Shown: piece by piece, positions 52,378 through 60,375 of the stretch
Numbering within the stretch: position 1 is the stretch's first letter
Layout: every line of letters starts with the position of its first letter
Origin: Ruminococcus flavefaciens
Lineage (GTDB): Bacteria; Bacteroidota; Bacteroidia; Bacteroidales; P3
Direction of reading: 5' to 3'
Assembly (NCBI GenBank): GCA_023667315.1
Contig: JAMPAI010000010.1
Coordinates: 1-64,000 of the forward strand
Length of the DNA: 64,000 nt
Made by a program: the position numbers and the translations under genes
The notes under the pieces: generated by a model
Seen by the model: the letters and a program-made list of their open reading frames with translations, nothing else
What the model was told of the DNA's origin: nothing
Database searches by the model: none

Positions 52378-53358
52378 ATGAAGACCAAGAAGAACATTGC
52401 CTTGGTGTGCGGTGGCTACTCCAAGGAAAGCGTTATTTCGGTGATGGGTGCCGAATCGATCGAGAAGCACATCCCCACCGACCGTTACCGGGTTTTTAAA
52501 ATCGTGATCGAACCCAACCGCTGGTACTACAAATCGCCCGACGGGGGCACCGAGGAAGTGGACCGCAACAACTTTACCCTGGCCGGAAACATACACTTCG
52601 ACCTGGCCTACATCAACATTCACGGCACACCGGGCGAAAACGGCCTGTTGCAGAGCTATTTCGACATGCTGCACATTCCCTACACCACCTGCAACGCCTG
52701 CACTTCCGCCCTTACCTTCCACAAATTCTTCTGCAACTCGGTCTTGGCGCACCACGGCGTGCGGGTGGCCGATTCGGTTCGCCTGTTCCGCCACGAGAAA
52801 TACGATGTGGAAGAAATCGGCAAACGCCTGGGTTTCCCCTGCTTCGTAAAGCCCAACGCCGAAGGTTCCAGCATAGGCGTAAGCAAGGTAAAGCAGGTGG
52901 ACGACCTGCAGGAAGCCATCGAGAAGGCGTTCGGCGAAGACAAGGAAGTGATGGTGGAAAAGTTTATCGACGGCAAGGAATACTCCTGCGGCCTGATGCG
53001 CCTTAAGGGCGAACTGCTCGTGTTTCCGCTGGCGGCCATCGTGCCCAAGAAGGACTTTTTCGACTACGAGGCCAAATACCAGGGGGCTTCCGACGAAATC
53101 GTGCCGGCGCCCATTGCGCCCGAACTGGCGGCCGAAATCGGCGAGATCGCCAAGAAGGTATATCACCTGCTGAATTGCAGCGGGGTGGTGCGCTGCGACT
53201 TTATCGTGGAAGAAAGCACCCAGAAGCCCTATTTTCTCGAAGTGAACACCACGCCCGGCCAGTCGGAAGAAAGCATCGTGCCCAAACAGGTGCGGCAGAT
53301 GGGCTGGAGCCTGGAAGAATTCTACACCAACGTAATCGAAGAGGCGCTCAACAGATAA
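52378..53358 (+). CDS. ddl: D-alanine--D-alanine ligase
   Basis: Makes the D-Ala-D-Ala end of the peptidoglycan precursor, an ATP-grasp enzyme and target of cycloserine. The 326-aa product has the N-terminal CGGYSKESVIS, the HGTPGENGLLQ motif, the ATP-binding loop EGSSIGVSKV, and the C-terminal metal and substrate site LEVNTTPGQSEESIVP. GGYSKE and TPGQ are Bacteroidota variants of GGxSxE and LPGF. It is the last gene of the plus-strand operon, 14 bp after riboflavin synthase. Confidence 0.96.
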   Translation: MKTKKNIALVCGGYSKESVISVMGAESIEKHIPTDRYRVFKIVIEPNRWYYKSPDGGTEEVDRNNFTLAGNIHFDLAYINIHGTPGENGLLQSYFDMLHIPYTTCNACTSALTFHKFFCNSVLAHHGVRVADSVRLFRHEKYDVEEIGKRLGFPCFVKPNAEGSSIGVSKVKQVDDLQEAIEKAFGEDKEVMVEKFIDGKEYSCGLMRLKGELLVFPLAAIVPKKDFFDYEAKYQGASDEIVPAPIAPELAAEIGEIAKKVYHLLNCSGVVRCDFIVEESTQKPYFLEVNTTPGQSEESIVPKQVRQMGWSLEEFYTNVIEEALNR

Positions 53359-53382
53359 GGGCCGATACAGCAAGATTCCGTC

Positions 53383-53420
53383 AAGCAGGCATTACCTTAC
53401 GCGTATCGTGGTGCCTGCTT
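53383..53420 (+). terminator. Likely terminator of the glycogen - ddl operon
   Basis: Perfect 9-bp arms AAGCAGGCA / TGCCTGCTT with a 20-nt loop are followed by TTATTTTGC on the plus strand, 24 bp after the ddl stop. The hairpin overlaps the last codons of the convergent M23 gene. Confidence 0.55.
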
Positions 53421-54303
53421 TTATTTTGCTGCTCTTCATGTTGTTGAGGATGCGGATCTGGTTCACCGAGGTACGGTACTTGCGGGCGATCGAGCTGAGC
53501 GTCTCGCCCTGGCGTATGCGGTGATAGCGCGCGCCCGATGAAGATGATCCGTAGAGCGTTTCCTTACAGATGGGGAATTTATCGCGGATCAGGCGGTACT
53601 CCACGAAATCGATCAGGTACTGCGCGTCGATGGGCGCGCCCAGGTAACGCACCTCGAAGTGGAGGTGGGAACCCCGGCTGCGGCCCGTGTTGCCGCCCAA
53701 GCCGATGGGGTCGCCCGACTTGACCACGTGGTTGGGCTGCACCAGCAACTGGCTCATGTGGGCGTAGTAGGTTTCCAGACCGTTCTTGTGGAAAAGGATC
53801 ACGATATTGCCGTAGGAATAGTTGCGCTGGGCGATACGCACGATGCCGTCGAAAGCCGCCCGTATCGTGTCGCCGGTACGCAGCCCTACATCGGTGCCGT
53901 AGTGCATCCTGCCCCAGCGGAAACCGAAGGGCGAGGTAAGCCGCCCCTTGAACGGATGCGTATAGACGCCGGCCGAATCCAGGAGGGTGATCCACACGGT
54001 ATCGTTGCCGCTGATCACGTCGTCGGGATGGCGGTAATGCAACACATTGGGGTTGAACGAGGTATAGGCGAAATTCTCGCGCAGCTGCCACAGCTCCTCT
54101 ATTTCTTCCTCCTCCACCTCGCGCTGCCAGAGGTGGTACATCACCGAACTGTCGTCGCGGCTCTCGTACACATCCTCGAACACAATGCCGGCATACGGAT
54201 TGGGAATATGCAGCGCCGTATCGGAAAGCACCGACGCACGCAACCCGCCCCCCAAGAGGATAAAAAACAACAAGATATTTATTTTCAACAGAATACGATT
54301 CAT
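53392..54303 (-). CDS. M23 peptidase with LysM domain
   Basis: A 303-aa exported protein. After a signal sequence (about 4-23) comes an acidic stretch (EVEEEEIEELW near 62-72), then the M23 peptidase domain with intact zinc and catalytic residues: H134 and D138 in MHYGTDVG, H182 in YYAHMSQ, and H213/H215 in SHLHFE. A LysM domain (258-303, starting YHRIRQGETLSSIARKY) binds peptidoglycan. It is thus a candidate wall hydrolase, possibly an endopeptidase controlled by an FtsEX-like system; ftsX is 27 kb away. The start at 54303 gives the signal peptide; the frame upstream is open but not used. Confidence 0.93.
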   Translation of the reverse strand: MNRILLKINILLFFILLGGGLRASVLSDTALHIPNPYAGIVFEDVYESRDDSSVMYHLWQREVEEEEIEELWQLRENFAYTSFNPNVLHYRHPDDVISGNDTVWITLLDSAGVYTHPFKGRLTSPFGFRWGRMHYGTDVGLRTGDTIRAAFDGIVRIAQRNYSYGNIVILFHKNGLETYYAHMSQLLVQPNHVVKSGDPIGLGGNTGRSRGSHLHFEVRYLGAPIDAQYLIDFVEYRLIRDKFPICKETLYGSSSSGARYHRIRQGETLSSIARKYRTSVNQIRILNNMKSSKIKAGTTIRVR

Positions 54304-54369
54304 CGTGGCGGCTTCTCTCTTTTTTAAAGCGTGTAAAGGTACAAAAAACCGCTTTTCCGTTAATTTGGC

Positions 54370-54377
54370 TACTTTTG
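54370..54377 (+). promoter_or_regulatory. -7 box of the ABC importer operon (TACTTTTG)
   Basis: A perfect TAnnTTTG octamer is only 4 nt from the ATG at 54382. The transcript would start at or very near the start codon. The 78-bp upstream gap is too short for a cobalamin riboswitch. Confidence 0.55.
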
Positions 54378-54381
54378 TTTT

Positions 54382-55221
54382 ATGAAAAACCTGCTGCGTA
54401 CCGGAATCCTTTTCCTGCTGTGCCTTATGGCCACAAGCGCGGGCTTCGCGCAAAAGGCCCCGCGCATCGTCTCACTCTCCCCCTCCATCACCGCCACCCT
54501 GCAACAGATAGGCGCCGACAACGCCATCGTGGGGCGGACCACCTACTGCCCGGCGCCTTTGGACGGCCGGCCCAATGTTACGGTGGGCAACGTTATGGAA
54601 ACCAACATCGAACAGATTATCGGGCTAAAACCCGACATCGTGTTCTGCATGGCCTTCACCAAAGCCGAGACCATCGAAAGACTCAGGGAACTCGGCATTA
54701 CGGTAAAGGATTACCGCACCCCGAAGAACTTCGACGAGATCTGCGGGCAAACCGTGGAGATAGGCCACTGGGCGGGCATCGAGAAACAGGCGCTGGCCTT
54801 TGTGCTGGCCGAGCGGCAGAAAGTGGAGGCGATCAAAGACGAGTTCTCCAGCCGGCCTCCGTTCGCGCAACCGCCCGCCGTGTTCTTTCAGATCGGCGAC
54901 AATCCGGTGTTTCCCGTTATCGAAGACACCTATATGAACCAATACCTTACCTTCCTGGGACTCGACAATATCGTAAAGGAATACAAGGGCGGCGGCATCT
55001 CGCGCGAGTACGTGGTGGCGAAGAATCCCGAAATCATGTTTATCAGCCGTATGTCGGGCATGGGGGAAGAAGCGGCCGCCTACTGGAAGAAATTTCCCTC
55101 CATACGCGCCGTAAAGAACCGGCGCATCCTGATGGTGGACGACACGGAAGCCTGCTGCCCCACCCCGCTCTATTTCAGGAAAACCCTGGAGTTTCTGGCC
55201 GATTACCTGCGTAAACTGTAG
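54382..55221 (+). CDS. Periplasmic binding protein of a BtuF/FecB-type importer
   Basis: A 279-aa periplasmic protein with signal peptide (about 1-23, ending in FAQK). It has the two-lobed class III binding-protein fold: RIVSLSPSITATLQQIGAD in the first lobe, LKPDIVFCMAF in the linker region and NPEIMFISR in the second. The start PRIVSLSPS is close to BtuF, so cobalamin or a related corrinoid is a likely cargo, but iron-siderophore and haem binding proteins share the fold. It is first in a three-gene operon. Confidence 0.85.
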   Translation: MKNLLRTGILFLLCLMATSAGFAQKAPRIVSLSPSITATLQQIGADNAIVGRTTYCPAPLDGRPNVTVGNVMETNIEQIIGLKPDIVFCMAFTKAETIERLRELGITVKDYRTPKNFDEICGQTVEIGHWAGIEKQALAFVLAERQKVEAIKDEFSSRPPFAQPPAVFFQIGDNPVFPVIEDTYMNQYLTFLGLDNIVKEYKGGGISREYVVAKNPEIMFISRMSGMGEEAAAYWKKFPSIRAVKNRRILMVDDTEACCPTPLYFRKTLEFLADYLRKL

Positions 55222-55227
55222 CGTTCC

Positions 55228-56211
55228 ATGGGCAAACGTTTCTTTCTCTGGCTGTTTTCTGCATCGCTGCTGTTGCTGCTTTGCTTTCTTTTCTCGCTCT
55301 CGTGGGGAGAAAGCCTGCTGTTTCCGTGGCAATGGGGCGGCTTGGAAAAAGACGGCATGGAAATGGCCATCATCCGCCATATCCGCCTGCCCCGCAGCCT
55401 CACCGCCCTCTGCATAGGTGGCATGCTGTCGATGTCGGGCTGCCTGCTGCAGGGGCTGTTCAAGAACCCTTTGGTGGAACCCTACACCCTGGGCATTTCG
55501 GGCGGCGCCTCCCTGGGCGTGGCCCTGGCGGTGGTGCTGGGGGTGTCGCCGGCGCTCGGGTTCTGGGGTATCGGAAGCTTCGCCTTTGCCGGAGCACTGG
55601 CCGTAAGCGTGCTGATACTGCTCTACGGGCGTTTTCACAGCGGCACCGGCAACCTGCTGCTGGCCGGCATCATGACCGGCATTCTCTGTTCGTCGGGCAC
55701 CACGCTGCTCATGAGCCTTTCCTCGCCCCAGGACATGACCCGAATCCTCTATTGGACCATGGGTTCCCTCGAAAGCAACGATATGCCCCGCAGCCTGATC
55801 CTGTGCGTGTTCGCAGGGGCAGGACTGGCGTCGGGCATCCTGATCTCCCAACGGGTGAACCTGCTCTCGGCAGGTAGCCGCAACGCCCGCCTGATGGGCG
55901 TGAACACTGCGGTGCTGGTGCCGGCCCTGCTGACACTCACCTCGCTGTTGACGGCCGTAAGCACGGCTCAGGCGGGCATTATCGGTTTCGTGGGGCTGAT
56001 CGTGCCGCATATCCTGCGCCGCCTGAGCGGCAACGACTACCGACTGCTGGTACCCCTTTCTTTTCTCGGCGGCGGAATCTTCCTGCTGCTGTGCGACCTG
56101 ATCGCCCGCAGCATCATCGCCCCCTCCCAGCTGCCCATCGGCGTGGTGAGCGGCATACTGGGCGGTTCGGTATTCATCTATCTGCTGTTACGCAAAAACA
56201 AGGAAGCATGA
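55228..56211 (+). CDS. FecCD/BtuC-family importer permease
   Basis: A 327-aa integral membrane protein of the FecCD family with about ten membrane segments. It has the family motifs RLPRSLTALCIGGMLSMSGC, LFKNPLVEPYTLGISGGASLG and the ATPase-coupling loop GFVGLIVPHILRRLSGNDYR (given as visible pieces). It forms the channel of the importer, 6 bp after the binding protein gene and overlapping the ATPase gene by 4 bp. Confidence 0.93.
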   Translation: MGKRFFLWLFSASLLLLLCFLFSLSWGESLLFPWQWGGLEKDGMEMAIIRHIRLPRSLTALCIGGMLSMSGCLLQGLFKNPLVEPYTLGISGGASLGVALAVVLGVSPALGFWGIGSFAFAGALAVSVLILLYGRFHSGTGNLLLAGIMTGILCSSGTTLLMSLSSPQDMTRILYWTMGSLESNDMPRSLILCVFAGAGLASGILISQRVNLLSAGSRNARLMGVNTAVLVPALLTLTSLLTAVSTAQAGIIGFVGLIVPHILRRLSGNDYRLLVPLSFLGGGIFLLLCDLIARSIIAPSQLPIGVVSGILGGSVFIYLLLRKNKEA

Positions 56212-56993
56212 ACCGGGATTTGCTCTGTGTGGAACACCTCTGCGCCCGCTATCCAGGCGGGTTCGAGCTGCGGGACATTTCGTTTGGCCTGCCCTCGGGC
56301 TGCATTACCGGCGTTATCGGTCCCAACGGTTCGGGCAAGAGCACGCTGATAAACGCACTCTGCCGCGAGATTCCCGCCACGGGTTCCGTATCGGCCTGCG
56401 GCCAAGACTTCTGGGCGATGCCGGTTCACCGACGCGCCCACATGCTGGCCGCCGTGCCGCAATCCATCGAGAAACTGCCGATACCGCTTATGGACTTCGT
56501 ACTGATGGGACGCACGCCCTTCAAGAAATGGTACGAACTCTCCCATTCGCAAACCGACCGGCAGGAAGCGATCAAGCATATAGAAGAAACCGGGTTGTCG
56601 CGCTTCAACCCCTACCGCAAGCGGATCGACGAGCTGAGCGGGGGCGAACGCCAACTGGCCGCCATCGCGCGCGCCCTGTGCCAGCAGGCGCGTGTCCTGC
56701 TGCTGGACGAGCCCACAGCCAACCTCGACCTGGCGCATCAGGTAAAGATACTGCGCACGGTACGCCACATCACGCAACAGAACAATGCGGCCACACTGCT
56801 GGTGATTCACGACATCAACCTGGCCGCCGCCTTCTGCGATTTCCTGATTTGCATGAACGACGGCCAAATCGCCGCCTATGGAAGCGTGCCCGAGATATTG
56901 GATAAGGAACGATTGGAAACCATATACAAAACGCCGCTCTGCATAGGCTCTCACCCGCAAAACGGCGTTCCCGTGGTATTTCCCGTTTATTGA
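56208..56993 (+). CDS. ATPase of the BtuD/FecE-type importer
   Basis: A 261-aa ABC ATPase with Walker A GPNGSGKST (38-46), signature LSGGERQLA, Walker B VLLLDEPTANLD and the switch histidine in VIHDINLA. The start at 56208 overlaps the permease stop (ATGA) and gives a normal N-terminus; a longer frame upstream lies inside the permease gene. The three proteins together import an iron complex, haem or corrinoid through the inner membrane, with TonB-dependent outer-membrane partners to be found elsewhere. Confidence 0.93.
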   Translation: MNRDLLCVEHLCARYPGGFELRDISFGLPSGCITGVIGPNGSGKSTLINALCREIPATGSVSACGQDFWAMPVHRRAHMLAAVPQSIEKLPIPLMDFVLMGRTPFKKWYELSHSQTDRQEAIKHIEETGLSRFNPYRKRIDELSGGERQLAAIARALCQQARVLLLDEPTANLDLAHQVKILRTVRHITQQNNAATLLVIHDINLAAAFCDFLICMNDGQIAAYGSVPEILDKERLETIYKTPLCIGSHPQNGVPVVFPVY

Positions 56994-57014
56994 ATCTTAT
57001 AGAAGGATCAGCGG

Positions 57015-57722
57015 CTACATAGGATCCGAAACATCGTCGGCCAGACTGTCGGCCAGGTCGTTCACATCGGGGCTGCCTTTTTCGTTCACGTTTTCTTCGC
57101 CTTCCACCTCTTCCCCCGGCATATCCGAATCGTAGTCTTCATCGATGCCCATATCCACGTTCACATCCACCTTGATAAGGTAGTCGGCCTCGGGCGTGTA
57201 CAGCCCCACCGCGTAAAAGGCATCGCCGTTGGGCTTGGGATAACGCAACACGTAATCGGCATAGCCTTCCGGATAACGTTCATCGAACAAGGCCTTGATT
57301 TCGGGCGTCATCTTGTCGTAACTGATGATGCGGCAGAGTTTTTTCTGTGCCGGAGCCGCCGTCTTACCGACCGGCTCCTCTTTCTTTGCGGGAATCGGTT
57401 TGGCGGGCGCAGCCTTGGCGGGCGTTTCCTTTACAGCGACCTTGGGCTGGGATTTGGAGGGAACGGGAACCGCAGGCTTCTTGGCAACCGGTTTTTGAAC
57501 CGTTTTTTTAGGCTCGGGCTTCTTGGCGGCGGGCTTGCTTGCCGTAGGTTTCTTCACCTCTTTCTTGGCTGCCGCCGGTTTTGCAGCCGTCGTTTTCTTT
57601 TTCGGAGCGGACTTAGCCGGTTTTTCCGCAACTTTGGCAGCCACGGCCGCCTTCGTTTTCTTTACATCCTTGACGGGTTTGGCCGCCTTGGTTGTCTTGC
57701 TTTCGCTTTTCTTTGTTGCCAT
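57015..57722 (-). CDS. Lys/Ala/Pro-rich histone-H1-like protein with acidic tail
   Basis: A 235-aa protein in three parts. Residues 1-120 are almost only Lys, Ala, Pro, Val, Thr and Ser with many KKPxxKK-type repeats, like bacterial histone-H1-like proteins, and should be strongly basic and disordered. Residues 125-175 look folded (KLCRIISYDKMTPEIKALF, YPEGYADYVLRYPKPNGD). The last 55 residues are acidic (DEDYDSDMPGEEVEGEENV). It may bind DNA or RNA with the tail as self-inhibitor. The C-terminal folded part is unlike the standard H1-like proteins, so the role is open. It is alone, divergent from the MORN-type gene. Confidence 0.75.
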   Translation of the reverse strand: MATKKSESKTTKAAKPVKDVKKTKAAVAAKVAEKPAKSAPKKKTTAAKPAAAKKEVKKPTASKPAAKKPEPKKTVQKPVAKKPAVPVPSKSQPKVAVKETPAKAAPAKPIPAKKEEPVGKTAAPAQKKLCRIISYDKMTPEIKALFDERYPEGYADYVLRYPKPNGDAFYAVGLYTPEADYLIKVDVNVDMGIDEDYDSDMPGEEVEGEENVNEKGSPDVNDLADSLADDVSDPM

Positions 57723-57808
57723 ATCAAATAACTATGCCTGCATCGCAACAGGAACCGAAGTGCAAAGAAAGTAATTTTTCCATAAAAAAAAATAGTTTTT
57801 CGCCAAGA

Positions 57809-57839
57809 TTTGAGTTTATGGCAGGTATTGTTACCTTTG
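57809..57839 (+). promoter_or_regulatory. Complete Bacteroidota promoter of the MORN-type gene
   Basis: TTTG at 57809-57812 and TACCTTTG at 57832-57839 are separated by 19 nt, matching the full TTTG-N19-TAnnTTTG pattern. The start codon is 24 nt further. Confidence 0.75.
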
Positions 57840-57863
57840 CGTTCGGTCAAAAGCAAGAAAGAC

Positions 57864-58706
57864 ATGGAGAAAAAGATCTACAGCGACGGCTCGTACGTAA
57901 TCCGCGAGTATTGGGAAAACGGGCATATCCGCAAGGAAAACCGTTACAATCCGAACGGCAAGTTAGACGGGGTGTGCCACTTCTGGTACGACAACGGACA
58001 GCTGATGCGCCACGCCTTTTATGTAAACGGCCTGGAAGAAGGCGTTGTAAAGCAATGCCATGCCGACGGCAAGACCAGTTCCGAAGAAACCTACGTACAC
58101 GGCAAGCTCAACGGCCCCTGCAAGATGTGGAACGAACGCGGACAGCTCTACAAGGAAACCTTTTTCGAAAACGACCGTCAGATCTACGGTATATTGCACG
58201 AATATCACGACAACGGCAAACTGTTGCGCAACAAGATGCTGCGCGACGAACAGCCGCACGGCATCTGCCAGGAATACTACGACAACGGACAGGTTTGCGA
58301 AGAAACCATCTACGAAGAAGGCCTGCGCGAAGGAATTTCCCGCAAATGGGGTGCGCACGGCCGTCTGATCGAGGTGAAATCCTATAAGAACGACCTGCTG
58401 GAAGGCGAATACAAATGGTGGAGCCGCGAGGGCATCGTGCTGATCGAGGCTTTCTACCACGAAGGCCTGCTGCAAGGGGTCTGCAAGCGGTATTTCGAAG
58501 ACGGGCCGCTGGAGTTTGAAGAAAACTACGAGAACGGCAAACTGCACGGCATCCGCAAGACCTATTACGAAAACGGGAAATTGAGAACGGAAGAGAACTA
58601 CGTGAACGGCGAACAGCAGGGTCCGCAGCGTATGTGGAACAAAAACGGCAAGCTCAAGAAAGAGTTCGTGATCGACAGCAGCATAGGCTCGACCGCGAAA
58701 TTTTAA
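57864..58706 (+). CDS. MORN-type repeat protein (YwqK-like)
   Basis: A 280-aa protein built from about eleven copies of a 20-24-residue repeat with the pattern G-x-C/Y-x2-W/Y-Y/W-x-N/D-G-x-L, as in GVCHFWYDNGQL, GILHEYHDNGKL, GICQEYYDNGQV and GIRKTYYENGKL. This is the MORN-like repeat of the YwqK antitoxin family, which forms an elongated beta hairpin stack. There is no signal peptide. No toxin gene is adjacent, so the family name should not be read as function; binding to a protein or membrane is likely. The start at 57864 was chosen because a full promoter lies just upstream. Confidence 0.85.
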   Translation: MEKKIYSDGSYVIREYWENGHIRKENRYNPNGKLDGVCHFWYDNGQLMRHAFYVNGLEEGVVKQCHADGKTSSEETYVHGKLNGPCKMWNERGQLYKETFFENDRQIYGILHEYHDNGKLLRNKMLRDEQPHGICQEYYDNGQVCEETIYEEGLREGISRKWGAHGRLIEVKSYKNDLLEGEYKWWSREGIVLIEAFYHEGLLQGVCKRYFEDGPLEFEENYENGKLHGIRKTYYENGKLRTEENYVNGEQQGPQRMWNKNGKLKKEFVIDSSIGSTAKF

Positions 58707-58714
58707 TACCTTTG
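58707..58714 (+). promoter_or_regulatory. -7 box of tRNA-Pro (TACCTTTG)
   Basis: A perfect TAnnTTTG octamer begins immediately after the stop codon of the MORN-type gene and ends 10 nt before tRNA-Pro. It would transcribe the tRNA together with cstA. Confidence 0.6.
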
Positions 58715-58724
58715 CCGAGGTTTT

Positions 58725-58798
<74 letters not shown>

Positions 58799-58800
58799 CT

Positions 58801-60309
58801 ATGATTTCTTTCTTTGTGGCCCTGGCCTTACTGGTGGCGGGCTATTTCGTTTACGGAAAATTTGTGGAAAAAGTGTTCGCGCCCGACCCGGCGCGCACCA
58901 CCCCTGCCGTGGCGCATCCCGACGGGGTCGATTTTATCCGGCTTCCGGCCTGGAAGATGTTCATGATACAGTTCTTGGACATCGCCGGGCTCGGCCCCAT
59001 CTTCGGCACGATCCTGGGCGCCATGTACGGCACAAGTTGCTATATATGGATTGTGGCGGGCTGCATTTTCGGCGGCGCCATGCACGACTATATGGCCGGC
59101 ATGCTCTCGCTGCGCAACGACGGCAAGAACATGCCCGAAATCACCGGAAAGTTTCTCGGCGGCGGCATGAAGCAATTCAGCCGCGTGGTCTGCATCCTGC
59201 TCATGATCATGTGCGGCACCGTGTTCGTTACCGGTTCGGCCGGGCTGCTGGCCAAGCTTACACCTGCAAGCCTCGACATCACCTTCTGGAGCATCGTTAT
59301 CTTCTGCTATTTCATCCTGGCCACCTTGCTGCCCATCGACAAGCTGATCGGCAAGATCTACCCCGTGTTCGGCATCTGCCTGCTGTTCATGGCGCTCGGC
59401 ATCATGGGCGGGCTGGTCTATCACGGCTGTTTCCGCGCGCCCGGCAGCATGCCCGAACTCTGGCAGGGGCTCTCCAATATGCAGGGACTGGCCGGCGGAA
59501 CATCCAAGCCCATTTTCCCCATGATGTTCATCTCCATTGCCTGCGGCGCCGTGTCGGGCTTCCACGCAACCCAGTCGCCGCTTATGGCGCGCTGCTTCTC
59601 TTCCGAAAAACAAGGCCGTCCCATTTTCTACGGTTCCATGATTACCGAAGGCATCGTGGGGTTGATCTGGGCGGCGGCCGCCACCTATATCTTCCATAAT
59701 TCCGGCCTGATGGCGCAGATAGGGCTTACCTATGCCGACGTGGAAAGCCAGGGCGGCCCCTTGGTAGTGAACGGACTCTCGAAAGCATGGTTAGGCACAT
59801 TCGGCGCCGTGCTGGCCATTATCGGTGTGGTGGCCTGCCCCATCACCTCGGGCGATACGGCCATGCGCGCCGCCCGCCTTATGGTGGCCGAGATTTTCGG
59901 CTTCGAACAGAAGAGACTGCGCAACCGCCTCTACCTGGCATTGCCCCTGTTCGGCATCTCCCTGCTGTTGCTTACCGTTTTCAGCAACCAGTTCGGCGTA
60001 TTGTGGCGCTACTTCGCCTTTATCAACCAGCTGCTGGCCATGTGCACGCTGTGGGTCATCACGGTATTCCTCTTTAAGCACCGTCCGGGCATGAGATATA
60101 TTATGGCCCTGATTCCCGCCCTGTTTATGACGGCGGTCATCTTCACCTACTTTTTCCGCGCCCCCGAATGCCTGGGCGGACTGTTCGCACAAAACGCCTT
60201 CTATCAAGACACGCTCGCCTATGTGCTGGGCGGCATCGCCACCCTGTCGGTTTTCGGCATCTTTATCCGTTGGGCCGGCAAATCTCCCCGAATGTTGAAC
60301 GCCGACTAA
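58801..60309 (+). CDS. cstA: Carbon starvation protein A (CstA-type transporter)
   Basis: A 502-aa membrane transporter of the CstA family, linked in other bacteria to uptake of peptides or pyruvate during carbon shortage. It has around 13 membrane segments; the N-terminal ones are ISFFVALALLVAGYFVYG (2-19), and the family segment AGLGPIFGTILGAMYGT follows near 62-78. The shorter length (about 500 versus 700 in E. coli) is the usual form of Bacteroidota. The ATG at 58801 is only 2 nt after tRNA-Pro; no later start would keep the first membrane segment. It therefore seems cotranscribed with the tRNA, and tRNA 3' processing would leave a leaderless mRNA. A strong terminator follows. Confidence 0.94.
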   Translation: MISFFVALALLVAGYFVYGKFVEKVFAPDPARTTPAVAHPDGVDFIRLPAWKMFMIQFLDIAGLGPIFGTILGAMYGTSCYIWIVAGCIFGGAMHDYMAGMLSLRNDGKNMPEITGKFLGGGMKQFSRVVCILLMIMCGTVFVTGSAGLLAKLTPASLDITFWSIVIFCYFILATLLPIDKLIGKIYPVFGICLLFMALGIMGGLVYHGCFRAPGSMPELWQGLSNMQGLAGGTSKPIFPMMFISIACGAVSGFHATQSPLMARCFSSEKQGRPIFYGSMITEGIVGLIWAAAATYIFHNSGLMAQIGLTYADVESQGGPLVVNGLSKAWLGTFGAVLAIIGVVACPITSGDTAMRAARLMVAEIFGFEQKRLRNRLYLALPLFGISLLLLTVFSNQFGVLWRYFAFINQLLAMCTLWVITVFLFKHRPGMRYIMALIPALFMTAVIFTYFFRAPECLGGLFAQNAFYQDTLAYVLGGIATLSVFGIFIRWAGKSPRMLNAD

Positions 60310-60320
60310 TTGGTAAGGCC

Positions 60321-60363
60321 ATAAAACGAAAGAGGCTCCCGACGGGAGCCTCTTTCGTTTTAT
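60321..60363. terminator. Bidirectional terminator between cstA and the oxoamine synthase gene
   Basis: A perfect 20-bp stem (60321-60340 with 60344-60363) encloses a 3-nt loop. The outer part is A/T-rich on both sides and gives a T-run in either direction, fitting the two convergent genes that end 11 bp and 12 bp away. Confidence 0.92.
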
Positions 60364-60375
60364 CCGGAAAACCTT

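Noticed and set aside
54304-54381. Cobalamin riboswitch before the BtuF-type operon
   Set aside because: The gap is 78 bp and the -7 box is 4 nt from the ATG, leaving no room for a riboswitch.
57864-58706. Toxin-antitoxin system based on the YwqK antitoxin family name
   Set aside because: No toxin-like gene is adjacent; the neighbours are an H1-like gene and tRNA-Pro.
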